64,000 nucleotides of DNA, taken from positions 65,616,617 through 65,680,616 of the forward strand of contig OY997588.1 in assembly GCA_963921825.1 (NCBI GenBank), in the 5' to 3' direction. Below are positions 22,290-33,203 of this stretch, piece by piece (positions within the stretch are counted from its first letter, which is position 1; the number at the start of each line of letters is the position of its first letter). Made by a program: the position numbers and the translations under genes. The stretch is from Erodium maritimum. Its lineage: Eukaryota > Streptophyta > Magnoliopsida > Geraniales > Geraniaceae. The notes under the pieces are model-generated. The model worked only from the letters and a program-made list of their open reading frames with translations. It searched no databases and was not told the origin of the DNA.

Positions 22290-22918
22290 TTCGTGCTTTC
22301 CAAATCTCTCCTACTTTCAGCCACCATATATTAGTGCATGTGTGAGATTCAGTCATGGTATCTAATACCCATGAATCTTTGGAAGTAGAGAGATGTAGCT
22401 CTATAGAGTTAATACCGAATGAAGGCACGATCCCACCGCCCTTCCTTAGATCATCCAGGTTTCCTGATGAAGGCGCAGTCCTACTGCCCTTCTTCAGATC
22501 ATCCAGGCTATTTGATGAAGGCGCAGTCCCACTGCCCTTCTTCAGATCAGCCATGAACTTCCTGTAATCCCGGTTCCAATGACCAGGCTGTTGGCAGTAG
22601 AAGCAGACATTCTCAGGTGTCTCATCTTTCCTGCCAAGTGCGCATGGGCCCAGCCCTTGCCACTTCCAATTCCCTTGTTGACCATCAGAATATCCTTGGA
22701 TCCCAGATCCCTGAGATATTCTTCTCAGCAGCTGATGACACTTCATGTAACTCTGATATGGTCTTAGAGACAGCCTTGTCAAGGACATATTCTTTGCGTT
22801 CAGACTTGAGGACTATTCTCAAAATTCTGTACCAGTCCAAATAGTTTGTCCCATTTAGCTTGACCCTGTCAAGAATGGTTTTTAATGACAAACTATTAAT
22901 GTTCGCTGAATTTGCCAT
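22210..22918 (-). pseudogene. copia gag, centre deleted, zinc knuckle broken
   Basis: It starts MANSANINSLSLKTIL at 22918, then LNGTNYLDWYRILRIVLKSE, the copia gag N-terminus. The central capsid part is missing. A frame change near 22750 leads to the CCHC knuckle CFYCQQPGHWNRDY, where the last Cys is Tyr. After it a 17-residue unit ending in DDLKKG is repeated three times. The relative at 63729-64000 keeps an intact CCHC and only one such unit. Confidence 0.85.
22420..22560 (-). repeat. 51-bp tandem repeat in copia gag linker
   Basis: Three copies of 'gatgaaggcgcagtccnactgcccttcttcagatcatccagg' in the plus orientation encode the repeated DDLKKG-type linker after the zinc knuckle. Confidence 0.85.
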
Positions 22919-24460
22919 TTGATCTACAACAGATAAAATTCAATCAGTACACTGAATAAATTTTATGAAGATCAAGCTTAAACACCAACAATCAATTCTA
23001 AACCTTTAGAATCTGAAACCAAGATCCTTGATTCACTCGATTAAGCTGAACTAATGCTCACCACTTAATCGAGCTATGTAGGTAGGACTCCATCCAATCA
23101 CATCCAATGTGACTCTTGGCTAGGGTATGTACTTATGTACACGACTTACCCTATCTGTTACCCTAGCTCAACCTCAGGCTGAGAATCGTAGTCGGGTCCA
23201 CCAATTTTCAACTATGGCTCGTCACTATGTAGGTGCTCCGCTAATGCGCACGACACCCACATATGTCGTCCAAACCTACTACCCCGCTTTCCCATGGATG
23301 CTCCGCTAATGCGCACGACACCCATAGGACGGGGAGGTAGTAAGGTGTTGATAATTGGGAGGTATCGGACATGACCCGTTTTTACTTGTCCGGTTGTGTT
23401 TAAAACTTTGACACATCCTAGATGCGATGAGCACATCAACTACATTCCAAATGCAATGATGCCTCAAATTACATCCAATGTAATTCTTCCTTCGAACCCG
23501 TCAACTACATCCAATGTAATGACGATTCTAAGGGCTCACACACAAGGATTAAAATTCCAATTTTATCTTTGCATGTGAGGTGATATGCTCGGTAAATAAA
23601 GTTAAGCATGCAATTCTAAAACACAGAATTAATCACGCATAAACTAAACCAAGCATAAAGCGATAAATATGCACATAATAGCCCCCTAAACTAACTCCCA
23701 CTAGCTTCTTGAGCTCCACCGACTCCAAGCCGATGCCAACACCCGAAAAGCCACCAAATGACCTTTTCGCCCTTTCTTCATCTTGAGTAAAATATTACAA
23801 TTTAATACACGACTCGCAGGTCGGGAATAAATAAATATTACAAACAAGTGGTTCGACGACCACACCTTGAAAGAATAATTACACGCTAACACTAACGGCT
23901 CGCAGGCCGTGAAAAGCGATAAATAATTAAATCGAGCTCGGGGCTATTATGTACACCATGCCAACATCACATCACACATCATGTTATCAAACAAGCATGT
24001 TATCAAACATCATGTGATTTTCCGGTTTTAATTAATAGCCAAGTTTCGAAATTTTTTGATGCTCGGTTTATCGAAACCGTTCAAAAATGAAACTTTTGAA
24101 CATTTGATCTTCGAGTTCGTCATGACGGTTCCAAACTCGTCATAACTAACAAAACGGTTTAGCCTTGGCATATCAACCATCCAATGGTCATGCTTGGCCT
24201 AGCTCCGTCCAACGGAGCCCCGTTCGGTCCCGGTTTCGGCTCCCCGAGAGTCCCGCTCCCGAGACCCGAAAAATCAAATTTTTTTCAAAATTTCCAGATT
24301 TGAAATAATTTTCAAAAATTCATTTTACATGCATTAAATCCATGAACAAGAATTTAAAACATGTTATCAAACAATTTAGCAAAACAACATGCCAAAAAAC
24401 GAAACTTTCAAGCAAAACCGAAACTTTGAACACCGTCTTGTGAATCCCGAAGGTAGCACG
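22919..24460 (-). other. copia 5' leader, non-coding
   Basis: About 1.5 kb between primer site and gag start, without a recognisable ORF. A block 'gctccgctaatgcgcacgac' occurs twice (about 23234 and 23300). Several copies of 'acatccaatgtaa' occur at 23090-23520. Confidence 0.7.
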
Positions 24461-24472
24461 GCTCTGATACCA
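24461..24472 (-). other. Primer-binding site (tRNA-iMet type), copia
   Basis: The minus strand reads tggtatcagagc, one base after the 5' LTR, complementary to the 3' end of plant initiator tRNA-Met. Confidence 0.92.
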
Positions 24473-24473
24473 C

Positions 24474-26161
24474 TGTTGGGTCTCGAGGTAGGGTTGGAGA
24501 TGAACCAACTCGCAGCGGAAAATCAAGGAAAACCAAGAGACGATTAAAACCATGAAACAACTAACAAAGAATGGATTCACAAGAGAAAAATTCAGCACTA
24601 GTTCTTACCAAAACAAGAACACCGGGTAACGAATGATTGGCTTGAGTCTCCAAGACGCCTACGTATCCACATGGGAATCAAAGCCACGTAGTTCTTCTCT
24701 TTGAGGACTCAAGAACACAAACATGGAGGTGGAAACTAGCCAAACCCGAAATGGCCATGGAAGAGGGAGAGAAAATGTGTTTCCTATTCTTGTCTTGTGT
24801 TTGTTATGTTGAAAAAGGATGACTTAAACATAACAAAACCCATACTTGTCCAACTAAAGGCATGGGACAAGTATGGTGTCAAGTAAGGTGTAAATAGGAC
24901 AAAGTATGGCAAGACAAGATTGGGTTAGGTGGTGAATCACCAACACCTTAATCCTTGTCTTGCTTACTTAGTACTAATTAATCAAGACTTGATTAATTAG
25001 TTCCATGGGCCTTGGTTGCATGGGCCTTTCATGGGCCTCTTGGAACATGGCCCGTGGCCATTTCCAACGAGGTCCCGTGATTCGCTCATCGCCTCCATGC
25101 CTTCCATACCGGAAATGTCCAACATTATCCGACGCGATCAATCCCAAGACTCCAAGCCTTGTCTCGATCTGTGAAGTCCTATTCACTTACGGGCGCATGA
25201 CCCAAAACCCAGTTTTGGTCATGTCCCGAGACAACTCCCTTTTGCCCATTCTCCATAAATGTGTCAATGAGTTTCATCCTCCGGTGTGACCCTTAGGTTT
25301 ATGCATGTCAATAGATCAACGTAAAATCCCATTTTACTTGATCCTATTTAAGTGGCAACTAACGAGACTTTAGTATTGCCTGACACTACATAACGAATCG
25401 ACCCTGTCGATTCTAACCTTTCCATCGTCCCTGTCATTATCCTTTTATCTCCGATATCCTGATTGAGATAAGGCATAGAGCCGTCATCCTTATTATTCTC
25501 AATCACCGTTCCTTGATATGTGAGATGACTGAAGATATGATACCCAGTATCATGTGCATGGCCATGCTATTCTTTCAGTCACTCTCGATCAAGCGGCCGA
25601 GAACCGATATCTTTCCCATACCTCAGTATGAGGGATAAATCCCTTAGCCGCCTTTCGTGTCACTCATGTAGCCCGTCCCCAAGCCAATCCTGGCCGTTAT
25701 GGAAGCCCTGTTACGGACAACGTTAGGCTCAGGTCAAACTCAGTTGTTGACTACATAGCGATCACAAAGACTCTTTGGTCTAAGGATACATGACAAGCTA
25801 CAACACTGAATATGTTCATGACTTAATCTATGGCACATATTCAGGGCGGGTCGTCCAATATCATGTCCCACATGATATCTATGATCAGACTCCGGAATCC
25901 TATTCCAATGACTAACAGAACGTAAGCCATAAAGAGCCATCTTTCATACTAGTCGCTTCTAGTGAAGCTTTGTTGACTAGGGACCCATCGAGTGTGATCT
26001 ATCTCGATCTATGGTTCTATTCGCATGGTGGGCATAGATCAGAGCACACATCGATATATTACTCCAACACATAAGTAATATAAAGCCGCTTTAATTTTAT
26101 TGCTAACGATGATATATACATTTGGACATTTATGATTGAGCTACGGGCACTAAGACTAACA
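24474..26161 (-). repeat. 5' LTR of the copia element
   Basis: 1688 bp, twin of 17709-19396 with no difference noticed. It adjoins the primer site and drives leftward transcription if active. Confidence 0.95.
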
Positions 26162-26215
26162 CAGTGAACTTATCGATATTAGAATTACTGGAGGCATTTG
26201 GTTATGCCCGGAGGT

Positions 26216-26560
26216 TGATTGTTTAGTTTGTGTCTTGGGTGGCCATGAGTGCCTGTGGGGTTGTTGAACCCGTATTTCACTGTTGGTGCGTCTTTGGTGG
26301 CCATGAGTGCCCGTGGGGTTGGTAAACCCGTATTTTACTGTTGGTGCGTCTTGGGTGGCCATGAGTGCCCGTGGGGTTGTGAAACCCGTATTTTACTGTT
26401 GGCGTGTCTTGGGTGGCCATGAGTGCCCGTGGGGTTGTTGAGACTGTGTCTTTACTGTTGGTGTGTCTTGGGTGGCCATGAGTGCCCGTGGGGTTGTTGA
26501 GCCCGTATTTTACTGTTGGCGTCTTGGGTGGCCATGAGTGCCTATGGAGTGTTAAACCGG
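26216..26560 (+). repeat. About 60-bp tandem repeat of LTR B3
   Basis: Six copies of 'gtcttgggtggccatgagtg' plus 'cccgtggggttgttgaaccc' with spacer. The same array occurs in the other family B LTRs at 29570-29985 (reverse), 38740-39050, 48080-48445, 52826-53345 and 55400-56180. Confidence 0.9.
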
Positions 26561-26621
26561 TGTTGTTGCTGTTGTTGGACTTTGCTTGTGATTGTGATTG
26601 TGGTTCCTTGGGGTTTGGGTG

Positions 26622-26841
26622 TGACAGGTCGACAACCTGATCCGACTTTGTGTCGGGAAAAGTGCGATAGGTCGACCGCCTGATCCAACCGTCCTGTTGG
26701 GAAAAGTGCGACAGGTCGACAGCCTGATCCGATTGGGTGTCGGGAAAAGTGCGACAGGTCGACAACCTGATCCAACCGTCGTGTTGGGAAAAGTGCGACA
26801 GGTCGGCCGCCTGATCCAACCGTCGTGTTGGGAAAAGCGCA
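26622..26841 (+). repeat. 44-bp tandem repeat of LTR B3
   Basis: Five copies of 'gacaggtcgacagcctgatc' followed by 'cgacttgtgtcgggaaaagtgc', starting near 26622, 26665, 26710, 26753 and 26797. Related arrays are in LTR B7 at 53540-53735 and 56378-56480. Confidence 0.88.
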
Positions 26842-27420
26842 TGGGTACTGAGCAGCTGGAGTGCGATCCTTTGCGATCTTGTTTGGTGTGCGATCCTTTG
26901 TGATCTTGGGTGTTGCGTGTTTATCTTTCGTGTCTTTGGAGGAAGTTGAAATCGTTGTGTCGGGTCTACATTACGTGTCCGAGTGTTGAGTTGTTGGGTA
27001 AAGTAACAGTTTGTGTGTCAGTCGGGTTACTTGAGTTGGGGGATAATGAGCCCCGATGTTGGGTTTGTTGTTGGTGTTACCGGCATTGTCTGCTAGTATG
27101 TCGTAGTCAGTCCGTTATCAGTGGTGGTGAGCGAACGCTCACCCCTAGCTTCTTTTCCTACAGGTACTGGTCGCGGAACGGACTAGGTGAGCTCGCGAAG
27201 CTTGAAGAGCTAGGAGCAGGAGTCCGGGTTTCCTTGTTGAGTCTAGCGACGTACGCCTTGTATTTTGTCCGCTTGTTGGGACGTACGTTTGAGTTGTAAA
27301 TTATTATTTTGATTAACTAAATGGTGGTTTTAAAGCGATTTACTTAAAAGGTTTGAAAATGTTTTATTGTCTTAAACGTTCGCGTCCCGGGTTCGGTTCT
27401 ACTGAATTTGGGGCGTGACA

Positions 27421-28343
27421 AGAATAATTATGATTTTGCTCATCTTGGCATAACTTGATATGGATATGAATCTCATGAAGCGGAAAATGATCATGACAAC
27501 GAGAGTCAAGAGCATCTACCGCAATAGAGTAAACTAAGCTCACAAACGGGGAATGGGGACTAGCAAATGTATCAACAAATTCATGCTTAATATTAACAAC
27601 TTTATGCTCAACATTTAATTTAAAAATCAATGGGACGGGTTGAATATATAAGGTTGATTTGCTAGAATCAAAAAATGAATCTCCCACACTAAATGGAATT
27701 TCGACATCATTCTCGATGTCTAGTAAAATGAAATCAATGGGAGATTCAAATACAACCCCTCTCTTGATAACATCTTCCATAGTTTGTGAACTATGGGAGG
27801 ATTTGGCTCAACAAGAGTTTGTGAACTATCAACTATACAATCATTATTTACATCTACAGAGTTCAAAGCATCCAAACTACATGAAGATGGAATAGATATT
27901 GTACAAGAGGAGTAAGAACTTGATACCTCACATTCCGCACTTACCTCTAAACTCATGGTTGGATAATGAGTTTCTTGTTCTGTTGTATCACCTAAGTGCT
28001 CGAAATGATTTTCATCAATGTGAATTGCTTGATCATGTAGAGATCTCTCATTCACAACTTGTATGAGAGGATTTATTGGATCTTCAAGCTTTTGAAACCA
28101 CTCATTCATGTTTTCATTTGTATTTCTCATAGTTTCAATCATTTTTGTACTCCATTCTTTGGCTTCCTTATTCATCTCCATCATTTGGTTCATGAGATCA
28201 AAACACATTTTCTCGAGTGACGACTCCTCACCATGGGACAATTGTGGTTCAACTTGATAACCTTAATCAAAAGTGGAAGTGTCCTCCCAATATTGACAAT
28301 GGACATTTGAATGTAAGTACTCACAATTGTAGTTAGAATGATC
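27421..28343 (-). pseudogene. Athila/Tat-like gag-region ORF, frame-broken
   Basis: Minus-strand frames 28241-27720 (173 codons) and 27780-27364 (overlapping the LTR edge) form one broken ORF. The first part is predicted helical and charged: MNQMMEMNKEAKEWSTKMIE and NENMNEWFQKLEDPIN. The second has a GVVFESPIDFILLDIENDVE stretch. I do not recognise a named domain and see no CCHC. Its position near the 5' end of the minus-strand element suggests a gag-like or accessory ORF. No protease, RT or integrase of this element is in the window. Confidence 0.5.
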
Positions 28344-28348
28344 ATAAG

Positions 28349-28415
28349 TGTTAGATATATATAATTGGGCCTTCAACTATCAGCTTAAGCTTTTAGTTGA
28401 GTTGGTTCTCTTACA
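28349..28415 (+). repeat. TRIM left LTR
   Basis: 67 bp, TG...CA, identical to 31852-31918. Its end includes tagttgagttgg (28394-28405), similar to a Pol III A box. Confidence 0.9.
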
Positions 28416-28457
28416 TGGTATCAGAGCTTGACTCCTCACGGACCCGGGTTCAAACCC
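28416..28457 (+). promoter_or_regulatory. TRIM primer site and tRNA-like B box
   Basis: tggtatcagagc (28416-28427) is the primer site. GGTTCAAACCC (28447-28457) fits the Pol III B box (GGTTCRANNCC). With the A-box-like tagttgagttgg in the LTR the spacing is about 41 bases, within the range seen in tRNA-type promoters. Activity is unproven. Confidence 0.55.
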
Positions 28458-28731
28458 CACTATTTACAAAAATATTCTAATTTCTTGTTTATTTATAATA
28501 TTTACCCATAATGGGCCAGCCCTTATACTCCTTCTACATGGACTATCTACAAGCCACTTCTCAATGGGCTATCATCAAATCACCTCTTAATGGGCTCCCC
28601 TACTATCTCTTATTGTGCTATCTTTAAATCTCCTCTCAACGGACTCCCCAACTATCTCTTAATGGGCTATCCTCCTCAAATCTTCTCATCGGGCTTCCTA
28701 CCTACCTCCTAATAGGTTATCCTCAGATCCA
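28458..28731 (+). other. TRIM internal sequence, non-coding
   Basis: Repeated phrases of the type 'ctcttaatgggctatcctcaaatc' occur about every 50-60 bases from 28510 to 28730. No ORF. It ends at the family B insertion. Confidence 0.7.
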
Positions 28732-28736
28732 CCTCC

Positions 28737-31700
28737 TGCCACGCCGCAATTTCAGTAAACCGAACTCGGGACGCGAACGTTTAGAAAGATAACCATTTGA
28801 AAACCTTTTACATACATCACTTTAAAATCTCCGTTTAGTTAATCAAAATAATATTTACAACTCAAAATAAGTCCCAACAAGTGGACAAAACGAGGTATCC
28901 GTCACTAGACTCAAAAGTAAAACCCAGAATCCCGCTCCTAGCTCTTCAAGCTTCAGAGCTCACCTAGTCCAACCTGCGACAGGTACCTGTAGGAAAAGCA
29001 GCTAGGGGTGAGCGTTCGCTCACCACCACGGATAACAGACAGACTACGACATACTTAGCAGACAATGCCGGTAACACCAAAACCAAACCCAACACCGGGA
29101 ATACAATGCCCAAACTCAAGTACTCAACTGACACACAACCCGTTACCTTCCTCAAGAGACTCAACACTCGGACTTGTAATGTAAACCCGACACAACTATC
29201 GACGACCTCCTCCAAGGACACGACAGAAAACTACACAACACCAAACAAGATCACAAAGGATCGCAAACCAGCTGCTCAGTAACCTCCCTCACGCCCTTTA
29301 CCGATCTCATCAGGTCAGGCGGTCGACCTGTTGCATTTCCTCAACACAAAGTCGGATCAGGCTGTCAACCTATCACACTCACAACCCCGAACCACACACG
29401 CGCGGCCATGACCCCTTTACTGACGGGCGGGCCCCCTACCCCGTCTGAACATGCAGACGCGTGTGATCGAGGACCCCCGTTTAATGAAGCGGGCCCACAA
29501 CCTCAGGTAACCACAATCACAATCACAAACAAAGTTCAACAAACATCAACAACACAAGTTCAGCACTCCACAGGCACTCATGGCCATCCGAGACATCAAC
29601 CATAAAACACGGACTCTACAACCCCACAGGCACTCACGGCCTCCCAAGGTACACCGACAGTAACTCACAGGCTCAACAACCCCACGGGCACTCACGGCCA
29701 CCCAAAACCACCAACAGTAACTCACGGGCTCAACAACCCCACAGGCACTCACGGCCTCCCAAGACACACGAACAGTAAAGACACGGGTTCAACGACCCCA
29801 CGACACTCATGGCCACCCAAGACACCAACAGTAAAACACGGGCTCTCATGGCCACCCAAGACACAACAGTAAAACACGGGCTCTCATGGCCACCCAAGAC
29901 ACCAACAGTAAAACACGGGCTCTCATGGCCACCCAAGACACCAACAGTAAAACACGGGCTCTCATGACCACCCAAGACACAAAATACACAATCAACCTCC
30001 GGCATAACCAATGCCTCCAACAGTCCTAATATCAACAGTTTCACAATCAACCTCCGGGCATGGTCATATGCCTCCAGTACTCCTAATATCGATAAGTTCA
30101 CAATCAACCTCTGGGCATGGTCATATGCCTCCAATAATTTTTAATAACGCTAAGTTCTCTGCTCCTACGACACTACTAAGTGTCACATGCATTTCCAATA
30201 TTCGCTACGTTCCCGTATCATGCATTTCTAATATTCGATAACCTACTAAACCCACGACACCCCGGTGTCACATGCAATTCTACTGTTAACTTTCCCTAGT
30301 CAGGGCCGAGATCCGGCTACTTTTCCCTACCTCATAAGTGTTCTCCAAAAGCCGACAAACGAGCTCCGGTGTGATCCCAGTCACTCACCCAGCTTTCCCT
30401 TGCCTCGGTCCGCGGCACGATCTAAAAGAACCCAATTTTAATGCACTTTAAACTCGCAGGAAATAAACTGGAATTTAATAAACTTAACGCCCAAACGTAA
30501 CCCCAAAAATGTCGATCACTCCCAAACTTCCCAACTACTCGACATTGTCGATAAAGGACCCGTAAAGGCCCGACTCGCCCGACATGGCGAATCTGCCCGG
30601 GTTTTGTAAATGCCCTTCCGGGGATCAAAAATTCCCGTTTTCGTTTCTACGGTCTTAGAATAATTCAAGGATCCCAATGGACTTGAAGGAATCGAATTCC
30701 GACTTCCGAGTCAATTAATTAACGTTTAAAGTTTCCGAAACCCGTTAATTACAACTTTTCCAATTTAATTCCAAATTTCGATTCGGTTATGGATAAATGG
30801 TCCGGAGAACGTTTTAAACCACCCGAACACTAAACCCGAGCACCCGAGCACGTGGGCCCCACCCGGCCCAACTTGGTCGTGGTCCCTAGGGCTTAAATGG
30901 GCCCGGCCCACCATGGTGGTGGTCGGCCCTAGCTCCGGCCAGCCACCTCACATGGTGGCCGGCCACCCCCCTAAGGTGGCCGGAGCTCCTCTCGAGCTCC
31001 CGGTCGTCGGAAAACGTCCCCCTTCACCTCTAAACGCCTCCAAAAAGTCTCTAACAAACCCCCAACCTCAATACAACTAATCATTTTTAACCAAACCCTA
31101 ACATTTGAAAATTATCAAATCGACGATCGGTTCGGTGCTTACCCAAGAGGAGAACGAGGGGAGTGTGAATCTCCAAGCTTTGAGACGATCCAAGGGATGG
31201 ATGAGCGTGAATAGTGGAAAACCCTAGCTTCTCTCTCTATTCTCCCTTTTCTCTCTTCTCCTTCTCTCTCTAACCTTTCTTCTCTTTTTTTCTATTTTTC
31301 TCCTTTTTTTTCTTAAGTGGCCGAACCCCCCCCCCTCCCCCTTACTCTCTTCTTCAATTTCCCCCCCAAAACTAACACCACCGCTTGTTTGACAAGTGGC
31401 AAGGTGGGTCCCACACCTTTTTGGGAAAATATCTAATCAGATTCGCGAAAATCGGACGTTTCGGGCCCCGAACGGGCACTTTTTCCCAAAAATTACGAAA
31501 CTTGACGGGCTACAAGGAAACGGCTCAACTAAGATCGCTGCGACGACGGCTAAGCTTTTTGGATCCAAAACGGTCCTCGAATGGACCAAAACGTCGCTTG
31601 GTTGACTTTTCCAGCGAAAAGTCAACATTTCCCAAAACGATCAGAAAGTTGCCCTGAGTCCCCCGGAACTCACTTTGGTCGATAACGGGGTCAACTTAAG

Positions 31701-31813
31701 TCCGGTATGACCCTCGGGGTCATTTTAGGTCCAATTAAGTGTCTGTCTTAAATTTTTTAAATTTTCTAGTTTTTCGCAGGTTTGACTGGCGTTGACCGGG
31801 AGTGGTTATTACA
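28737..31813 (-). mobile_element. Family B solo LTR (B4), TSD cctcc
   Basis: Minus orientation, tgtaataacc...gcgtggca, 3077 bp, with cctcc at 28732-28736 and 31814-31818. It holds the hairpin at 29007-29024, the 60-bp array (29570-29985), hairpins at 30165-30290 and the GC-rich cassette (30895-30995). The inverted pair found near 735 in B1 has lost one arm here (about 31430). No primer site, so a solo LTR. Confidence 0.92.
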
Positions 31814-31851
31814 CCTCCAAACCCGTAAACGGGCTTGTCCGTGAGGGCGCG

Positions 31852-31918
31852 TGTTAGATATATATAATTGGGCCTTCAACTATCAGCTTAAGCTTTTAGT
31901 TGAGTTGGTTCTCTTACA
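31852..31918 (+). repeat. TRIM right LTR
   Basis: Identical to 28349-28415; followed by the duplication ataag. Confidence 0.9.
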
Positions 31919-31923
31919 ATAAG

Positions 31924-32020
31924 CTCCACAAAAATCACAATACACATTATAAAATACCAATCCTCCATAAAAGTTACAATGAAATGAATCAACTAAACAA
32001 ATATATATATGTATATATAG
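31924..32020. other. Flank between TRIM and pararetrovirus
   Basis: About 100 bp of AT-rich sequence with a tatatatatgtatatata run. Reading the minus strand it is continuous with the Athila/Tat-like gag-side sequence across the TRIM. The pararetrovirus similarity begins at the next bases. Confidence 0.6.
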
Positions 32021-32021
32021 G

Positions 32022-32033
32022 CTCTGATACCAG
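32022..32033 (-). other. Primer-binding site at left end of the viral unit
   Basis: Minus strand tggtatcagagc. Similarity to the copy at 58338-58349 covers the primer site plus one or two bases and stops there; beyond it is non-viral sequence. Confidence 0.85.
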
Positions 32034-33203
32034 TGGGGAGGCGTGGTTTGTGCCACCAAACGTGAATAGAACAATAATTATAACAATACAATAATAATTA
32101 TTTAAACAGAGTATACACTAAAATAACAATAATATTAATAAACATTAAACAACATTAATTTTTTTTATTATATATATATAATTAAAAATAATAAGTAGTT
32201 AAACAAAAATAAATACTAAAATAACAATAATTATAACATAAAAGATTACACTAGACTAACTAAAAACACACTAATTAATTCTTTTACAAATTAAAACACA
32301 CTAATTAAACTAAATGACATATTAAACTAAATGACAGATTACACTAGATGACAAAATATGCATATATCCTATCAACATGCAAAAACTAACAACATACTAA
32401 TTTAATATGCAACTAACAATTATATGACAAATATTAACTACTTAAAACACAAATACTATTAAAACAAAATTATACATAATATTAAAACGAAATAACAACA
32501 ATATTAATTAAGCATAAACATTAACTTTAAACGACAATAATTTTTTTTAATATATTTAGATAACAATAATAACAATAACAACAATAATTATACGACGATA
32601 AACATATTTATATCAAACTTAAATATTATAACGAGAATAAACATAAATAAAAACAGACGGTGTAACCAGCCATTTATTTAAGAGTAATTAAACAACAAAA
32701 TAGAAAATTTAATACATACATAATTTTTTTTATTAACTTACATGAAATTTAAACGAAGGGCAAAATGGTAATTTTGCCAACTAGAAGACATCACTTGAAG
32801 GGAGTTGTGTAGGAGAACTTTCGTAACTTTGTGAATTTTTTCCAAAATTGTTGTGTGTTAGAGTCATGCATCCAACCTTCTATTTATAGCCCCCATGCAA
32901 TCATTTATGGGTTATCTTCTTCCTCCTCCATGTTGAAAGAGCATGGGTCTTCGTGAGATGGACCTCCAAAACACTTCAAGACAAGGCTTCATCATGCACA
33001 AGAGGACGAATGAGTTGAAATGTTTTGTCTTTTTGCTCCAATTATGCATATGCTCCAAATTTGCCAAGTGGGAGATAAACCAACTAATAATGGAAAAAGT
33101 AATAATTATTTGCTGTAATTTTTGCAATTTTCAGATTTTTCCTTTTTTTTAATAATAATAATAATAATAAAAAATTATTATTAATTATTTTTTTTCTTTA
33201 CGG
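32034..33203 (-). promoter_or_regulatory. Viral intergenic region with TATA box, unit 1
   Basis: About 1.2 kb, very AT-rich, no long ORF. CTATAAATA on the minus strand (about 32889-32881) sits about 850 bases before the primer site, the usual arrangement of promoter plus long leader in caulimovirids. A (taa)n run is at about 33150-33180. The region is repeated at 58350-59640 with mostly single-base differences. Confidence 0.75.

Larger units (their letters stand above)
17709..26161 (-). mobile_element. Complete Ty1/copia element, coding-defective, TSD cagtg
   Basis: Two 1688-bp LTRs show no differences where compared, including all three overlapping reading frames. They are flanked by the duplication cagtg at 17704-17708 and 26162-26166. 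The primer site (24461-24472) lies beside the right LTR and the polypurine tract beside the left LTR, so the element reads leftwards. Gene order gag, integrase, RT, RNase H is copia type. Each domain carries a lesion at a key residue, described in the entries below. Identical LTRs imply recent insertion, so it probably moved using proteins from an intact relative. Confidence 0.95.
16048..27420 (+). mobile_element. Family B solo LTR (B3) split by a copia element, TSD agaat
   Basis: Left part 16048-17708 starts tgtaagaacc; right part 26167-27420 ends ttggggcgtgaca. The two join across a complete copia element. The flanking duplication is agaat at 16043-16047 and 27421-27425. Without the copia insertion the LTR is about 2.92 kb, matching 46398-49320. 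It carries the GC-rich cassette (16860-16960), a cluster of short hairpins (17570-17705), two tandem arrays and the GGTGAGCGAACGCTCACC hairpin at 27126-27143. No primer site follows, so it is a solo LTR. Confidence 0.92.
28349..31918 (+). mobile_element. TRIM element with 67-bp LTRs, TSD ataag
   Basis: Two identical 67-bp repeats (28349-28415 and 31852-31918), tgttagatat...ctcttaca. They are flanked by ataag at 28344-28348 and 31919-31923. A tRNA-iMet primer site follows the left repeat with no spacer, and a short purine-rich gtgagggcgcg precedes the right one. Removing the nested family B LTR leaves about 490 bp with no ORF. This is the TRIM layout, here with unusually short LTRs. Confidence 0.9.

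Noticed and set aside
26277..26842. Overlapping minus-strand ORFs of 77-180 codons with repeated HSWPPKT and SHFSQHDGWIR-like peptides
   Set aside because: They are translations of the LTR minisatellites, seen again in other LTR copies with different lengths.
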